A stretch of DNA of 64,000 nt from Planctomycetota bacterium (GTDB lineage: Bacteria; Planctomycetota; Planctomycetia; Pirellulales; Pirellulaceae). Under the pieces are notes generated by a model. The model was not told the DNA's origin. It saw only the letters and a list, made by a program, of their open reading frames with translations, and made no database searches. The position numbers and the translations under genes were made by a program. Below, piece by piece: positions 35,358 to 44,362 of this stretch. The stretch spans positions 27,760 to 91,759 of the forward strand of contig JAPLNL010000114.1 of the NCBI GenBank assembly GCA_026692905.1. The letters run 5' to 3'. Each line of letters starts with the position of its first letter. Positions within the stretch are counted from its first letter, which is position 1.

Positions 35358-35572
35358 CTTGCGCGTCGTGATATATTTCACTAGCTTGCGCGTCGTGCTA
35401 GGTTTCACTAGCTTGCGCGTCGTGCTAGGTTTCACTAGCTTGCGCGTCGTGCTAGGTTTCACTAGCTTGCGCGTCGTGCGCTAGGTTTCACTAGCTTGCG
35501 CGTCGTGCTAGATTTCACTAGCTTGCGCGTTGTGATTCCCATTCACTAGCTTGCGCGTCGTGCTAAGGTGGT
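35358..35572 (+). repeat. Palindrome C tandem array, about eight copies
   Basis: The unit CACTAGCTTGCGCGTCGTG, with flanking CTAGGTTT, repeats about every 27 bases. Seven copies have the full TTCACTAGCTTGCGCGT and one copy at the left is partial. A few variants occur (TTGTG, an extra GC). All copies point the same way, so the array is a one-sided expansion of the palindrome seen at 57508. It fills the gap between the convergent glgB and kinase genes and contributes a spurious short open frame. Confidence 0.85.
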
Positions 35573-35590
35573 GTTCGTGATGCCGCTCGG

Positions 35591-38086
35591 TCAAGGAGCC
35601 AAGTTGCCTAGGGCAATGGGTGTGTTCATCTCGATAGTGATGTTTTGCGAAGGCGACTTGGGGTCAGAACGGCCCCCCTTCCCGATCCATGCACCACAAG
35701 TGGCTAATAGCAAGGCTTTGTCGATCGGTTTCGTTGCATAGTCGTCGCATCCAGCCGCGATACACTTATCGCGGTCCTCGGCCATTGCATGAGCAGTCAA
35801 CGCAACGATTGAAATTGCTATGCCACGTTCCCGCAACGTGCTAGCCAACGTGTAGCCATCCATGATTGGCATTTGCATATCGGTTAGAAGCAAATCATAT
35901 TGCTTCTTTGATTCTGCCGCCTGCACGATCATGTTCAACGCAACAAGTCCATTCTCTGCGACCTCGACTTGTGCTCCTGCTTTCTTTAATAGAAAACTGA
36001 TTAGCTTTTGATTGTCAGGCCCGTCTTCGGCGAGGAGAATTCGACCTTCAAGCCGAGATGCTGCAGGAGTAGGCTTTGGCTCGACTGTGTTTAACGCATC
36101 CAGCGTATGCGCCATTTTCGAAAGGTCAGCACCCTTGATCGGCAAAGTCAACCGGAAGCAGGAACCCTCGTCAAGTTCCGATTTCGTCAGCAGTACGTTT
36201 CCACCCATAAGTTTTGAGAGTCGCCTGCAGATCGTCAGCCCAAGACCCGTACCACCGTGTTGGCGAGTGACGGTTTCGTCAGCCTGGCTAAAGGGTTGGA
36301 ATAATTCGGCAGCTTGATGCCTGTTAAGCCCTATTCCTGTGTCTTCTACATCGAAAAAGAGGATGTTTTTACCAGCGCTTGAGTCTAGACCGCATCGAAC
36401 AAAAACGAAGCCCTCCTCCGTAAACTTGATCGCATTGCCCACGAGATTCATCAGGATTTGTCGCAACCGGGTGGGATCAACAGAAATCGATACAGGAATG
36501 GGGGAAACCAACTCCAACCCAAGCCGCAATTTCTTTTCATTGGCTCTAGGAGTCATTAGATTCGTGATCTCCCTTAGGATTTCGGGAATAGACGTTGGGA
36601 TCGACTCTAACGTCATCCTATCTGCCTCGATCTTGGATAGATCGAGGATGTCGTTGATGACCGTGAGCAAGTGTTGACCAGCGCGCTGAATCGTATCAAT
36701 CGTTTCAGTCCTTCGCTCATGAGTGCCCTCGCGGAGCATTTCCGTGTAGCCCAGGATGGCTGTCAAGGGAGTGCGTATCTCATGACTCATATTGGCGAGA
36801 AAAGCACTTTTGGAACGATTGGCCGATTCCGCATCTTGCATGGTACGTGCAAGTTCTACGTTGCTATTGCAAAGTTCGCTTTGAGAAGCCAACATGGTTT
36901 TGATAAGCGAGTTAAACTGCTTCGCAAGATTACCTATTTCGTCGTCGCCTCGATCACTTACTTCAAAACGGCCAGAATTAACGTCCAAGGAGTAGATTTC
37001 TTCGGTCATTTTGCAGACCCGAGCGATAACAAGCCTACCAATTACGAAATACATCAAAAGACTTAGAAGTCCACCGGTAAGAAGAACAATCACTCGAGCT
37101 TCTGCCAACGCACGGTTTCCTTCCGCCATGATCCTACGATCCAGCTTGCAGATGCAATGGATCGCGTTATCTCCCATGAGTTCCTCTACTACAAAACTAA
37201 CATTCATGGTTTCATTGTTAAGAAAATCGCAACGTACTTGCTCGCGCGTCGATGAAGTACCACTTGAAATCGCAATTTGGAAACGTAAGGAACTTGATAG
37301 GCTGTCCAGCTCTCGATTGTCGATCTTACGAAGCTCGATGATGGTGCCATTAATGGGTCCAGCTCCCTCACTAGTGAGAATTTGCGAGGCTCCCATCAAA
37401 TACGGTGCGTTGTCAACAATAACAACCCCCGAAAGTTTCTCATTCAATTCAGCCTCAGCAAGCGAGAATCGAAGCCAGTCACACTGAAGAATCCCATTCG
37501 GCACACCAGTAACTTCCTTGGATTCAAAATCGAAGCCTACAGAAGCTTTTGCATTTCCTTTTTTGTCAAGAAAGAGTATGCAACTCACGTTAAGTCTCGC
37601 AACGCCGTCCGATGTCAAGTTGGAAGAGACGTAATCTTCGTTAAGATCGGAGACATAGGCGTAGGTTTCATCCCACGCCCCCCAATCGCTAGCGTGCCTG
37701 GCAAGTTGATTCGCGCGTTCTGCCAGTAAGTTCCTGGCGCGATTGGCATTATCAATAGCATGATCGTTTTCCAGATTCGCGAATCGGCTACGAATGCTTC
37801 GATTCATGATCTCCCATGCGCCCCACCCAAATGTAGAAGCTGCTAACAATAGGGAAAGCAGCACACGCATTCGAAGCCCCAAGCGTGGTCGATGCGGCTC
37901 ATACCCCCCGGGTATGATTTTCGTGTTGACGCTTCCCAACTCGGATCGCGAGACCGATGCGACACGTCTATCTACCATCCTCGAAAACGCGAACTTTTCC
38001 ACAAATTTACGGAAAAGCAACATTCCAACACTCGACCATTGACTTGAAACTTCAGCGATATAATTAATGAATAGCCGCATGGTCAA
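35591..38086 (-). CDS. CHASE4 hybrid sensor histidine kinase with receiver domain
   Basis: An 831-residue membrane sensor. A first membrane segment lies near residue 72 (MRVLLSLLLAASTFGWGAW). An extracytoplasmic CHASE4-type domain follows, with its landmark DWGAWDETYAYVSD near 132. A second membrane segment lies at about 328-350, then a HAMP domain. HisKA has the phospho-His in NMSHEIRTPLTAILGYTEML near 433. The ATPase domain shows NLVGNAIKFTEEGFV, DTGIGL and GGTGLGLTICRRL. A receiver domain near 680-800 has the phospho-Asp in LLLTDMQMPIMDGY. No HPt domain or partner regulator is adjacent, so the target is unknown. The exact start is uncertain; ATGs further in exist. Confidence 0.9.
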   Translation of the reverse strand: MTMRLFINYIAEVSSQWSSVGMLLFRKFVEKFAFSRMVDRRVASVSRSELGSVNTKIIPGGYEPHRPRLGLRMRVLLSLLLAASTFGWGAWEIMNRSIRSRFANLENDHAIDNANRARNLLAERANQLARHASDWGAWDETYAYVSDLNEDYVSSNLTSDGVARLNVSCILFLDKKGNAKASVGFDFESKEVTGVPNGILQCDWLRFSLAEAELNEKLSGVVIVDNAPYLMGASQILTSEGAGPINGTIIELRKIDNRELDSLSSSLRFQIAISSGTSSTREQVRCDFLNNETMNVSFVVEELMGDNAIHCICKLDRRIMAEGNRALAEARVIVLLTGGLLSLLMYFVIGRLVIARVCKMTEEIYSLDVNSGRFEVSDRGDDEIGNLAKQFNSLIKTMLASQSELCNSNVELARTMQDAESANRSKSAFLANMSHEIRTPLTAILGYTEMLREGTHERRTETIDTIQRAGQHLLTVINDILDLSKIEADRMTLESIPTSIPEILREITNLMTPRANEKKLRLGLELVSPIPVSISVDPTRLRQILMNLVGNAIKFTEEGFVFVRCGLDSSAGKNILFFDVEDTGIGLNRHQAAELFQPFSQADETVTRQHGGTGLGLTICRRLSKLMGGNVLLTKSELDEGSCFRLTLPIKGADLSKMAHTLDALNTVEPKPTPAASRLEGRILLAEDGPDNQKLISFLLKKAGAQVEVAENGLVALNMIVQAAESKKQYDLLLTDMQMPIMDGYTLASTLRERGIAISIVALTAHAMAEDRDKCIAAGCDDYATKPIDKALLLATCGAWIGKGGRSDPKSPSQNITIEMNTPIALGNLAP

Positions 38087-38201
38087 CGTTTAAAGGGCGA
38101 ATGAAATGAAAGAGGTGCGTCGGCTGGAACAATCACTCGAGGATTCTACTTTTGCAAGAGGAATAGAAATGATGTAAGCCTAAAAAAAAATTGGGTTGAG
38201 A

Positions 38202-40184
38202 TTACGGGATAGAAGCTGGACGCGTTCGGTCATTCGCTTCTTTGTTGGCCTGATCTGATTTTGAAAGCAGAGAATCATTCGATTTCAAATTAACAAAAAC
38301 AGGACTTGTCTCCGTTTGATTGTTCTCGAGCCGAACAACTGTATGGCTTAACCCATCTTGCAAATCGATGGCAATTGGGCACCGAATCGTGTTCGCGCGA
38401 ATCGTGTTACCCTTTGCTATTTGCGGTTCGTCGTCCAGCAAGCTTGCAAGGCCGGGATAGCGTTCAGCATAGATTTCTTTGTCGTGCGAAATGGCCAAAC
38501 AGTATTTGTGAAATTCCGGTGACTCTCCATGGAACAAATGCTTGGCCCAGCTTTGGCCGCGGCAATCAACTTGGATTCCAGCTATGCAATCGACAATAGT
38601 GTTTCTTTCCAAAATGTTGTCACGGCCACCTCCGACTACGATTCCACGAATGGTCCTTTCCAACAAGTTGCCTTCGACTGTGGTTCCACTTGCAAAGTCA
38701 TCCAGGTAGATACCGACAATGTCTCGCTGGCCAAAACCGCCGATGTCGAAAATGTGGTTTTGCGAAATTTGATTGCCGCGGAACGTTGGATCATGAGCAA
38801 TCGTGATAGCGCCTGCGTCGTCCGCCAAGCGACATACGTGGTGTATCCGGTTCGATTTGACCCTGTGCTCGTTGCCATGCAAAGCGATCGCTGCATCAGG
38901 TTGGTTATAGATGTGATTGGATTGAATCTGGATTCCAACTCCAAAAACTGCAATAGCGGGGCGCTGCGCGCAGTAACTATAACAGCAGTCGTGGATTTCG
39001 TTTTCTACACAAGTATGCCCAGCCGAGTCCAACGTGGCTCGATCTCCACCTTCAATTCGAATGCCACTGGACCCCGTTCCGTGTACTTCGCAATCAGCGA
39101 TCGAATGTTTGTGACCGTGGTATACATTGACGCCAACGTTTCCTGAATAGCGAATGGTGCAATCGTCTAGTTTCACATTACGACCACCAACAATTTCAAT
39201 CCCCATCGCTCTTGTCCCCTCAACTGTCAGCCCCTCAAAATGGACGTACTCAGCTTCATATACCGAGAGAGCTGTTTCGAGAGACGAGACAACTAGGCGA
39301 TCGTCATCTGACGAAAGTCGCCATACCGCCATTCGTCCAGTTTGGCTGTCAATGAACCATTCTCCTGGAGCATCGAGTTCGGTAAGGAGGTTTTCTAAGC
39401 GAAACCTGCTCCCATCGCGAATCGCAAGGTCTGAGGTTTCGATATGGATCGTAACTTCGGTCTTGTTCAAGCCTGCCGATGTGTAGGAAACCTTTTCGAA
39501 GGAGTCGGACCAATCGTGGAACCAGAACCCATGTGCCCAACAGTGATTGACATCGCGAGAGTCGATTTTTCGATTCAAGGATAACGTGTGTTTTTTGGAT
39601 ACGTGCGGTTTTGCAACAGCCCAATCGCCATTGGGCCAACCAGCTCTAGGTAGAACGGATGCTCCACTGAAAAGTTCCATAGGAGCAGGCAACATGGATT
39701 GACCCAATGCTCGCCTTTGTAGCTCGACGGACATACCCTCTGCCGAGTGTTCCGTGGTGTAAAACACAACATTTGCGCGAGCTGGAGCTGAGAGACGGTC
39801 CAACAAGTCGCGATTGGAGTCCTTTTTCAGAGGCTTAAGGACAGCACCACCGGTAAGGATTGGGGACTCGTCGCCAAAGCTTCGATACGAGACCGGAGCG
39901 TCCTCGGTTCCAGAGTCTTGTTCCGTGAATGCAAGCGTTTGATTCAATACGTAGACGCCGGGATGAATCCACACTCTCACAGGCCCGATCGCGTTGCCTT
40001 GTGCGGACCGAAGAGCACGGATCTCGTCGCGTGCACGGTCCAACGTAGCATACGGGCTGGTCTCTGTACCAGCATTGGCGTTATTGCCATTTGGCGATAC
40101 ATGCAAGTCAACGGAGGCAATACTTTGGACCGTTGTGGTCGTGGCGAGCAGGAAGGCTGTAGGTATTTTGAATATGATGCGCAT
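38202..40184 (-). CDS. Secreted right-handed parallel beta-helix protein
   Basis: A 660-residue protein with a signal peptide (MRIIFKIPTAFLLATTTTVQ). It begins with the classic module DLHVSPNGNNANAGTETSPY and ATLDRARDEIRAL, found at the start of many pectin-lyase-fold proteins. The central part has beta-helix coils (HFEGLTVEGTRAMGIEIVGG, KLDDCTIRYSGNVGVNVYHG, GSSGIRIEGGDRATL, GTTVEGNLLERTIRGIVVGG, NILERNTIVDCIAGIQVDC). Such proteins often cut or bind acidic polysaccharides. No catalytic set can be assigned by eye. The gene stands alone. Confidence 0.85.
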   Translation of the reverse strand: MRIIFKIPTAFLLATTTTVQSIASVDLHVSPNGNNANAGTETSPYATLDRARDEIRALRSAQGNAIGPVRVWIHPGVYVLNQTLAFTEQDSGTEDAPVSYRSFGDESPILTGGAVLKPLKKDSNRDLLDRLSAPARANVVFYTTEHSAEGMSVELQRRALGQSMLPAPMELFSGASVLPRAGWPNGDWAVAKPHVSKKHTLSLNRKIDSRDVNHCWAHGFWFHDWSDSFEKVSYTSAGLNKTEVTIHIETSDLAIRDGSRFRLENLLTELDAPGEWFIDSQTGRMAVWRLSSDDDRLVVSSLETALSVYEAEYVHFEGLTVEGTRAMGIEIVGGRNVKLDDCTIRYSGNVGVNVYHGHKHSIADCEVHGTGSSGIRIEGGDRATLDSAGHTCVENEIHDCCYSYCAQRPAIAVFGVGIQIQSNHIYNQPDAAIALHGNEHRVKSNRIHHVCRLADDAGAITIAHDPTFRGNQISQNHIFDIGGFGQRDIVGIYLDDFASGTTVEGNLLERTIRGIVVGGGRDNILERNTIVDCIAGIQVDCRGQSWAKHLFHGESPEFHKYCLAISHDKEIYAERYPGLASLLDDEPQIAKGNTIRANTIRCPIAIDLQDGLSHTVVRLENNQTETSPVFVNLKSNDSLLSKSDQANKEANDRTRPASIP

Positions 40185-40599
40185 TTTCTTCCTTCAGGAT
40201 GGACGTTTTACGAGCCATCGGAGGTAAATCAGGGTGAGTCAATTCCGCATCATGTGTCGCTAAAATCCAACATGTCTTTGATAATGAACGACACGGACAG
40301 ATTCTCCCCACATTGGAAATTTCGTTGCAAACCTAGGTCGCCGTTGGGAGCGCAGTCGAGCGATCGAAGCGTATTTTTTCCAGATTTCTATGCTGAATAT
40401 GCGAGAAAGTGCATTGCAGAACAATGAAATACAGGAGAAACGATCGCGCCAGGGGGCCAGTGAAGCATCAACCATGAGGCATTTGGTACGCGGCATGCTT
40501 TGCTTCTCACTTAAGGACTCAAAACGACTATCATCCAGTCTGAGCAAAACAAGAAGAATCAGTTTGTCCGTTGCATTCGTCAATTTCCGGAGATTCAGC
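40185..40599. other. Divergent intergenic region without visible structure
   Basis: I see no repeat or gene in this spacer between the beta-helix gene and the small secreted protein. It should contain both promoters. Confidence 0.35.
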
Positions 40600-40824
40600 A
40601 TGTCCCTAAACCGAACCGCCCTTAGTTGCATCCTTCTGACTGTCGCCGTTTGCGGAGTCTTTGCGCTGACAGAAGCGCCAAAGTACAAGGTCGCTTTCGT
40701 CGGAAGCAAAAAAACGGAATTGGCTTCTCGATATCCGCTTCGAACGCGAACATCTAGTTTCTTCGAAAGATCCAAAGCCAGCTACAGTCGACCTTCGCGA
40801 AGCTTTACTTATCAAGTGCGTTAA
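40600..40824 (+). CDS. Small secreted basic protein
   Basis: A 74-residue frame with a signal-peptide-like start (MSLNRTALSCILLTVAVCG, then VFALTEAPK). The remainder is rich in Ser, Arg and Lys. CGGAG lies 7 bases before the ATG. The frame is open further upstream to 40390, but that part lacks coding character. It ends 93 bases before the oxidoreductase gene. No family is recognised. The support is the ribosome site and the signal sequence only. Confidence 0.4.
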   Translation: MSLNRTALSCILLTVAVCGVFALTEAPKYKVAFVGSKKTELASRYPLRTRTSSFFERSKASYSRPSRSFTYQVR

Positions 40825-40917
40825 ATGCTGAGTATGCGATGCACCTACTTGCGTTTTGTGTTCCCCGAATTCAAACTAGGGCATCTCAAATATCCCACCA
40901 TCCATTGGAGCTCGCAT

Positions 40918-42279
40918 ATGTCGCATCCTGCCATTCCACTAAAATCACATCGTCGGGAGTTCCTTACCCAAGCGACCGCTGCCGGGCTTGTCCTCCCCTT
41001 TTGGGCTCGGGCTGCTCATCGCTCGTCCTCGCATAACGCTGGACGGCTGAGACTCGGCAGTATCGGCGTCGGTGGAATGGGCGCTTCGGATCTGGCTTCG
41101 CTCAGCTCGCATTCTCAAGTTGACATCGTAGCCCTTTGCGATGTCGATGAGTCTCGTTTGGCTACTGCAGCTGCCAAACATCCGAATGCAAAACTGTTTC
41201 GCGATTTCCGTAAGATGCTCGATGAGATGCAAGATGGATTGGATGCCGTCCAAGTTTCCACGCCTGATCATACGCACGCACCTGCCGCCTTGACTGCAAT
41301 GAATCGTGGCAAGCATGTCTATTGTCAAAAACCTCTCACGCATGATGTTCAGGAGTCTAGGCAGATGCGATTGCTGGCCGAAAAGAAAAAGCTTGTCACG
41401 CAAATGGGAACTCAAATCCATTCGCACACGGCCTATCGAACCGCGGTGAAGCTGGTGCAAAGTGGCGTAATCGGCAAGGTAAAGGAAGTGCACTCATGGA
41501 GCAACAAGACTTGGGGATACGATGGCCCCGCACCGATGCCTAACGAAGTCCCTGCTAACTTGGATTGGAACCTTTGGTTGGGTACAGCTGCTGACCGACC
41601 TTATTCGGACAATCACTATCATCCCGCGAATTGGCGACGATGGTACGATTTTGGATGCGGAACGATGGGAGACATGGCCATCCATATTTTGGATCCAGTG
41701 TTTACGGCCCTGCAGTTGGGAGCACCGAACAAGGTAATTTCAAGCAGTCCTGAACCGCCGAAAAATTCGTACGGCTTGAAGAACCAAACACGATACACGT
41801 TCGGTGCTTCGAAGTTTACGACAGACGGATTTGTACTGACTTGGAGCGATGGCGGTATGATGCCTGATACGTCCGCGTGGCCTAAACAATCTGCACCGGA
41901 CGGAAAAACGGCGGCGCTGCCCGATCAAGGTTCGATGTTCGTTGGCGAAAAGGGGTATGTCCTTTTACCACACGTCGCCCAACCCATTTTGTTGCCGGAA
42001 TCCGACTTTGCCAAAACAGCAATCGAACGACAGCCCAACGGCGACCACTACCATTTGTTTGTCGACGCTTGTTTGGGAGGCGCACCTACCACAGCACACT
42101 TTGGTTATGCAGGACCACTCACCGAAGCTGTTCTGTTAGGCGTTCTGGCGAATCGATTCCCTCAGCAGGAGCTTCAATGGAACGCCGAAGCCATGAACAT
42201 CCCTAATCACGCCATGGCTAGCTCACTGCTCAAACGAAAATACCGGTCAGGCTTTGAAGTCGATGTTTCCGTTAGCTAG
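40918..42279 (+). CDS. Tat-exported Gfo/Idh/MocA family oxidoreductase
   Basis: A 453-residue protein. The start at 40918 gives a Tat-like signal (SHRREFLTQATAAGLVLPFW), with GGAG about 9 bases upstream. The NAD(P)-binding Rossmann domain shows LRLGSIGVGGMGASDLASLS and VDIVALCDVDESRL. The EKP-type motif appears as NRGKHVYCQKPLTHDVQESR. The C-terminal domain has WRRWYDFGCGTMGDMAIHIL. These enzymes oxidise or rearrange sugars, often with tightly bound NAD(P), which fits Tat export with the cofactor preloaded. It overlaps the DUF4832 gene by 17 bases, so they form an operon. The substrate is unknown. Confidence 0.92.
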   Translation: MSHPAIPLKSHRREFLTQATAAGLVLPFWARAAHRSSSHNAGRLRLGSIGVGGMGASDLASLSSHSQVDIVALCDVDESRLATAAAKHPNAKLFRDFRKMLDEMQDGLDAVQVSTPDHTHAPAALTAMNRGKHVYCQKPLTHDVQESRQMRLLAEKKKLVTQMGTQIHSHTAYRTAVKLVQSGVIGKVKEVHSWSNKTWGYDGPAPMPNEVPANLDWNLWLGTAADRPYSDNHYHPANWRRWYDFGCGTMGDMAIHILDPVFTALQLGAPNKVISSSPEPPKNSYGLKNQTRYTFGASKFTTDGFVLTWSDGGMMPDTSAWPKQSAPDGKTAALPDQGSMFVGEKGYVLLPHVAQPILLPESDFAKTAIERQPNGDHYHLFVDACLGGAPTTAHFGYAGPLTEAVLLGVLANRFPQQELQWNAEAMNIPNHAMASSLLKRKYRSGFEVDVSVS

Positions 42280-43669
42280 ACTCGTTGGCATTCTTGCTGT
42301 TGTACCGTTCTGTTTTTTATCGTGCCTCGCGATTGCCGATGATCGCTTGGAGCTTGAGTATGCACCAGCGCCGGTTGCGAATCCTTTGAAGGGGCTTGTA
42401 CCTTATGCCAGCGCCACCCATGTCCATTTTCCGCACACCATGGAGTTCTCGTATGTCGGCTTGTCGGAGTTGATGGTGGGATATGACGAGTACGATTGGA
42501 GGGCGATGGAACGGTTGCTGGAGCCAATTGCAGGTCGCGGCCACCAGGCGGTGTTTCGAATTTTTCTGGAGTATCCAGGGAAGACAAACGTCATTCCGAA
42601 GTTTCTCCTTAACGATGGCTTGAAGATTCATAAATACCTCAATACGAATACACAGCCGTTGCCTCCTGCGAAGGTTGAGACTCCGGACTACGAAGATCAG
42701 AATCTTCGAAGGGCTCTCCGAAATTTCATCGCAGCTTTGGGAAAGAAGTATGACGGTGACCCACGCATCGGCTTCATTACCGCCGGGTTGCTTGGGACTT
42801 GGGGGGAATGGCACACTTACCCGAGAGAAGAGTTGTTTGCATCGAAAACGGTCCAGGCTGAAGTGATGGACGCTTATGCAGCCGCCTTTCAGGTCACCCC
42901 AGTTCTGCTTCGATATCCAGCTGGGGCGAAAACTTGGGGTAAGGCCTCGAATGCCGAGAGGCCGTTTGGTTACCATGATGACTCGTTCGCATGGGCAACG
43001 CTCGATACAGGCAAGGAAGCGGACAATTGGTTCTATATGCCAGCTCTAAAGGAAGCCGGTACGGCAGCAATGGACAAATGGAAAACGCATCCGATTGGAG
43101 GGGAAATTCGACCTGAAGCTTGGGGCAAAGTCTTTGACAAAGAGCCTGGCGACAAGAACATTCAATCGTTTCGTGAGTGTGTCGAACAAACGCATGCATC
43201 CTGGCTGATGGATACCGGCATGTTTCAAAAAAAGGCAAACCAAGAGCGGCGAGATCGCGCTGAGTTGGAAGTGCGTAGAATGGGTTATGAATTTCATGTG
43301 CCCGCAATTCAGTATTCTATCAAAGGCAATCAACTCCAATTTCAGCTCGAGATCGAGAACCGTGGCGTTGCGCCGTTTTACTACGACTGGAAGGGAACTT
43401 ACGGCCTGATCGACATAGGGGCGAATGGCTCAAAGGGTAAGTTGCTAAAAACGCAACTTGTAACCGGGAAACTGACGGGAATACTCCCAAATGAAAAACC
43501 AATAGTATGGAGCGATGAGATGGATCTAACCGAGTTGCCGAAGGGAAGCTATAGACTGGCGCTCCGTGTGCCAAATACACTGGCAAACGGTTTGCCGCTT
43601 CGATTTGCGAATGTTGACCAGGATCGAGATCTAGATGGTTGGCTGTCGCTGATGACGATAGAGAGATAA
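42263..43669 (+). CDS. Secreted DUF4832 domain protein
   Basis: A 468-residue protein with a signal peptide (MFPLARLVGILAVVPFCFLS, ending near AIADD). I use the ATG at 42263 rather than a TTG at 42254. It has a barrel-like N-terminal part (NPLKGLVPYAS, VFRIFLEYPGKTNVIPKFL, DGDPRIGFITAGLLGTWGEW), typical of DUF4832 proteins related to glycoside-hydrolase folds, and a C-terminal beta domain (LQFQLEIENRGVAPFYYDW). GTWGEWH is the region where related barrels carry an acid residue. With the preceding oxidoreductase it probably works in extracytoplasmic sugar breakdown; this is inference. Confidence 0.85.
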   Translation: MFPLARLVGILAVVPFCFLSCLAIADDRLELEYAPAPVANPLKGLVPYASATHVHFPHTMEFSYVGLSELMVGYDEYDWRAMERLLEPIAGRGHQAVFRIFLEYPGKTNVIPKFLLNDGLKIHKYLNTNTQPLPPAKVETPDYEDQNLRRALRNFIAALGKKYDGDPRIGFITAGLLGTWGEWHTYPREELFASKTVQAEVMDAYAAAFQVTPVLLRYPAGAKTWGKASNAERPFGYHDDSFAWATLDTGKEADNWFYMPALKEAGTAAMDKWKTHPIGGEIRPEAWGKVFDKEPGDKNIQSFRECVEQTHASWLMDTGMFQKKANQERRDRAELEVRRMGYEFHVPAIQYSIKGNQLQFQLEIENRGVAPFYYDWKGTYGLIDIGANGSKGKLLKTQLVTGKLTGILPNEKPIVWSDEMDLTELPKGSYRLALRVPNTLANGLPLRFANVDQDRDLDGWLSLMTIER

Positions 43670-43709
43670 GTTCGAAAGCGAGCGATGGGTTCCGACATAA
43701 CTATCACGT

Positions 43710-43760
43710 AGCGCTAGCTAGTGAATTTATTGTCCATTTCACTAGCTTAGGCGTCGTGCT
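43710..43760. repeat. Palindrome C, single imperfect copy
   Basis: GCGCTAGCTAGTGAATT, a short spacer, then TTCACTAGCTTAGGCGTCGT. It lies in the convergent gap between the DUF4832 and RbfA-like genes. Confidence 0.65.
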
Positions 43761-43907
43761 GCGCTACCTTCGCGGAGCGAAGGGCGACATTGTCGCTCGT
43801 CGCTCCGCGACGATTGCGAGCACGCTGCCGGAACTCTAAGGAGTCAAGGATACAACGCAAACCAAATGCTTGTTCTAAGCCCTTATCTATTTCCAAGATA
43901 CCTGAGC

Positions 43908-44261
43908 TCAGGAGGCAGGAAGTCGTGGCACAAGCTGAAAAGATAGGCCCGGCGTTTTCCGCCGATGAATGGACTCGGATACGGCCGATCGCAAGGCAGG
44001 AAGGTGCGAAGTCAGCTTTGAGATAAGTAGCGAGCTTTCTTCAAACGAAAGCTCCTCAAATGCCTGAATGAAAACCAACAAGTGGGATGTGTTCGGAGCG
44101 GGTACAACGTCCATGACCGTCACACCGTATTCGCCGTTCAAAACAGAATTGACGGCATATTCCAATGCGTATTTTACCTGTGAGCAAAGCTGCAGGGCCT
44201 TGCGGTCATGGGATTGGAATTGCATTGCATGCTGTGCTTGGTTCGTTTTTGAATGCTTCAT
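43908..44261 (-). CDS. RbfA-like small protein
   Basis: A 117-residue protein. The layout resembles ribosome-binding factor A: an N-terminal helix (LCSQVKYALEYAVNSVL), a strand near VTVMDVVPAPNTSHLLVFIQ, a helix with LISKLTSHLPALRSAVSESI and an ending RRKTPGLSFQLVP, like the RbfA pattern of a helix with R-x-x-l followed by P-x-L-x-F. RbfA assists 30S maturation and is usually next to infB, which is absent here. It lies downstream of the RNase R gene on the same strand, beyond a strong hairpin. The family call is tentative. Confidence 0.55.
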   Translation of the reverse strand: MKHSKTNQAQHAMQFQSHDRKALQLCSQVKYALEYAVNSVLNGEYGVTVMDVVPAPNTSHLLVFIQAFEELSFEESSLLISKLTSHLPALRSAVSESIHRRKTPGLSFQLVPRLPAS

Positions 44262-44310
44262 AAACCACAGGACACCAACACAACAAAATGGTTCGCACGG
44301 GCGTTCGCAT

Positions 44311-44360
44311 CCAAGTTGGTGTACCGGCTTCAGCCGGCTAAAGCCGGTACACCAACTTGG
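44311..44360 (-). terminator. Perfect 20-bp hairpin after the RNase R gene
   Basis: The arms CCAAGTTGGTGTACCGGCTT and AAGCCGGTACACCAACTTGG are exact inverted repeats around a 10-base loop (CAGCCGGCTA) that is partly self-complementary. The hairpin begins two bases beyond the rnr stop. No U-run follows in either direction, so it may act as an RNA-stabilising or attenuating hairpin, or be a repeat element, rather than an intrinsic terminator. Confidence 0.5.
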
Positions 44361-44362
44361 CT

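Noticed and set aside
35358..35572. Possible CRISPR or minisatellite coding for a repeat peptide
   Set aside because: The period of 27 keeps a frame open and gives a repeated short peptide, but it lies between convergent genes, lacks a ribosome site, and is the same palindrome family found in non-coding gaps.
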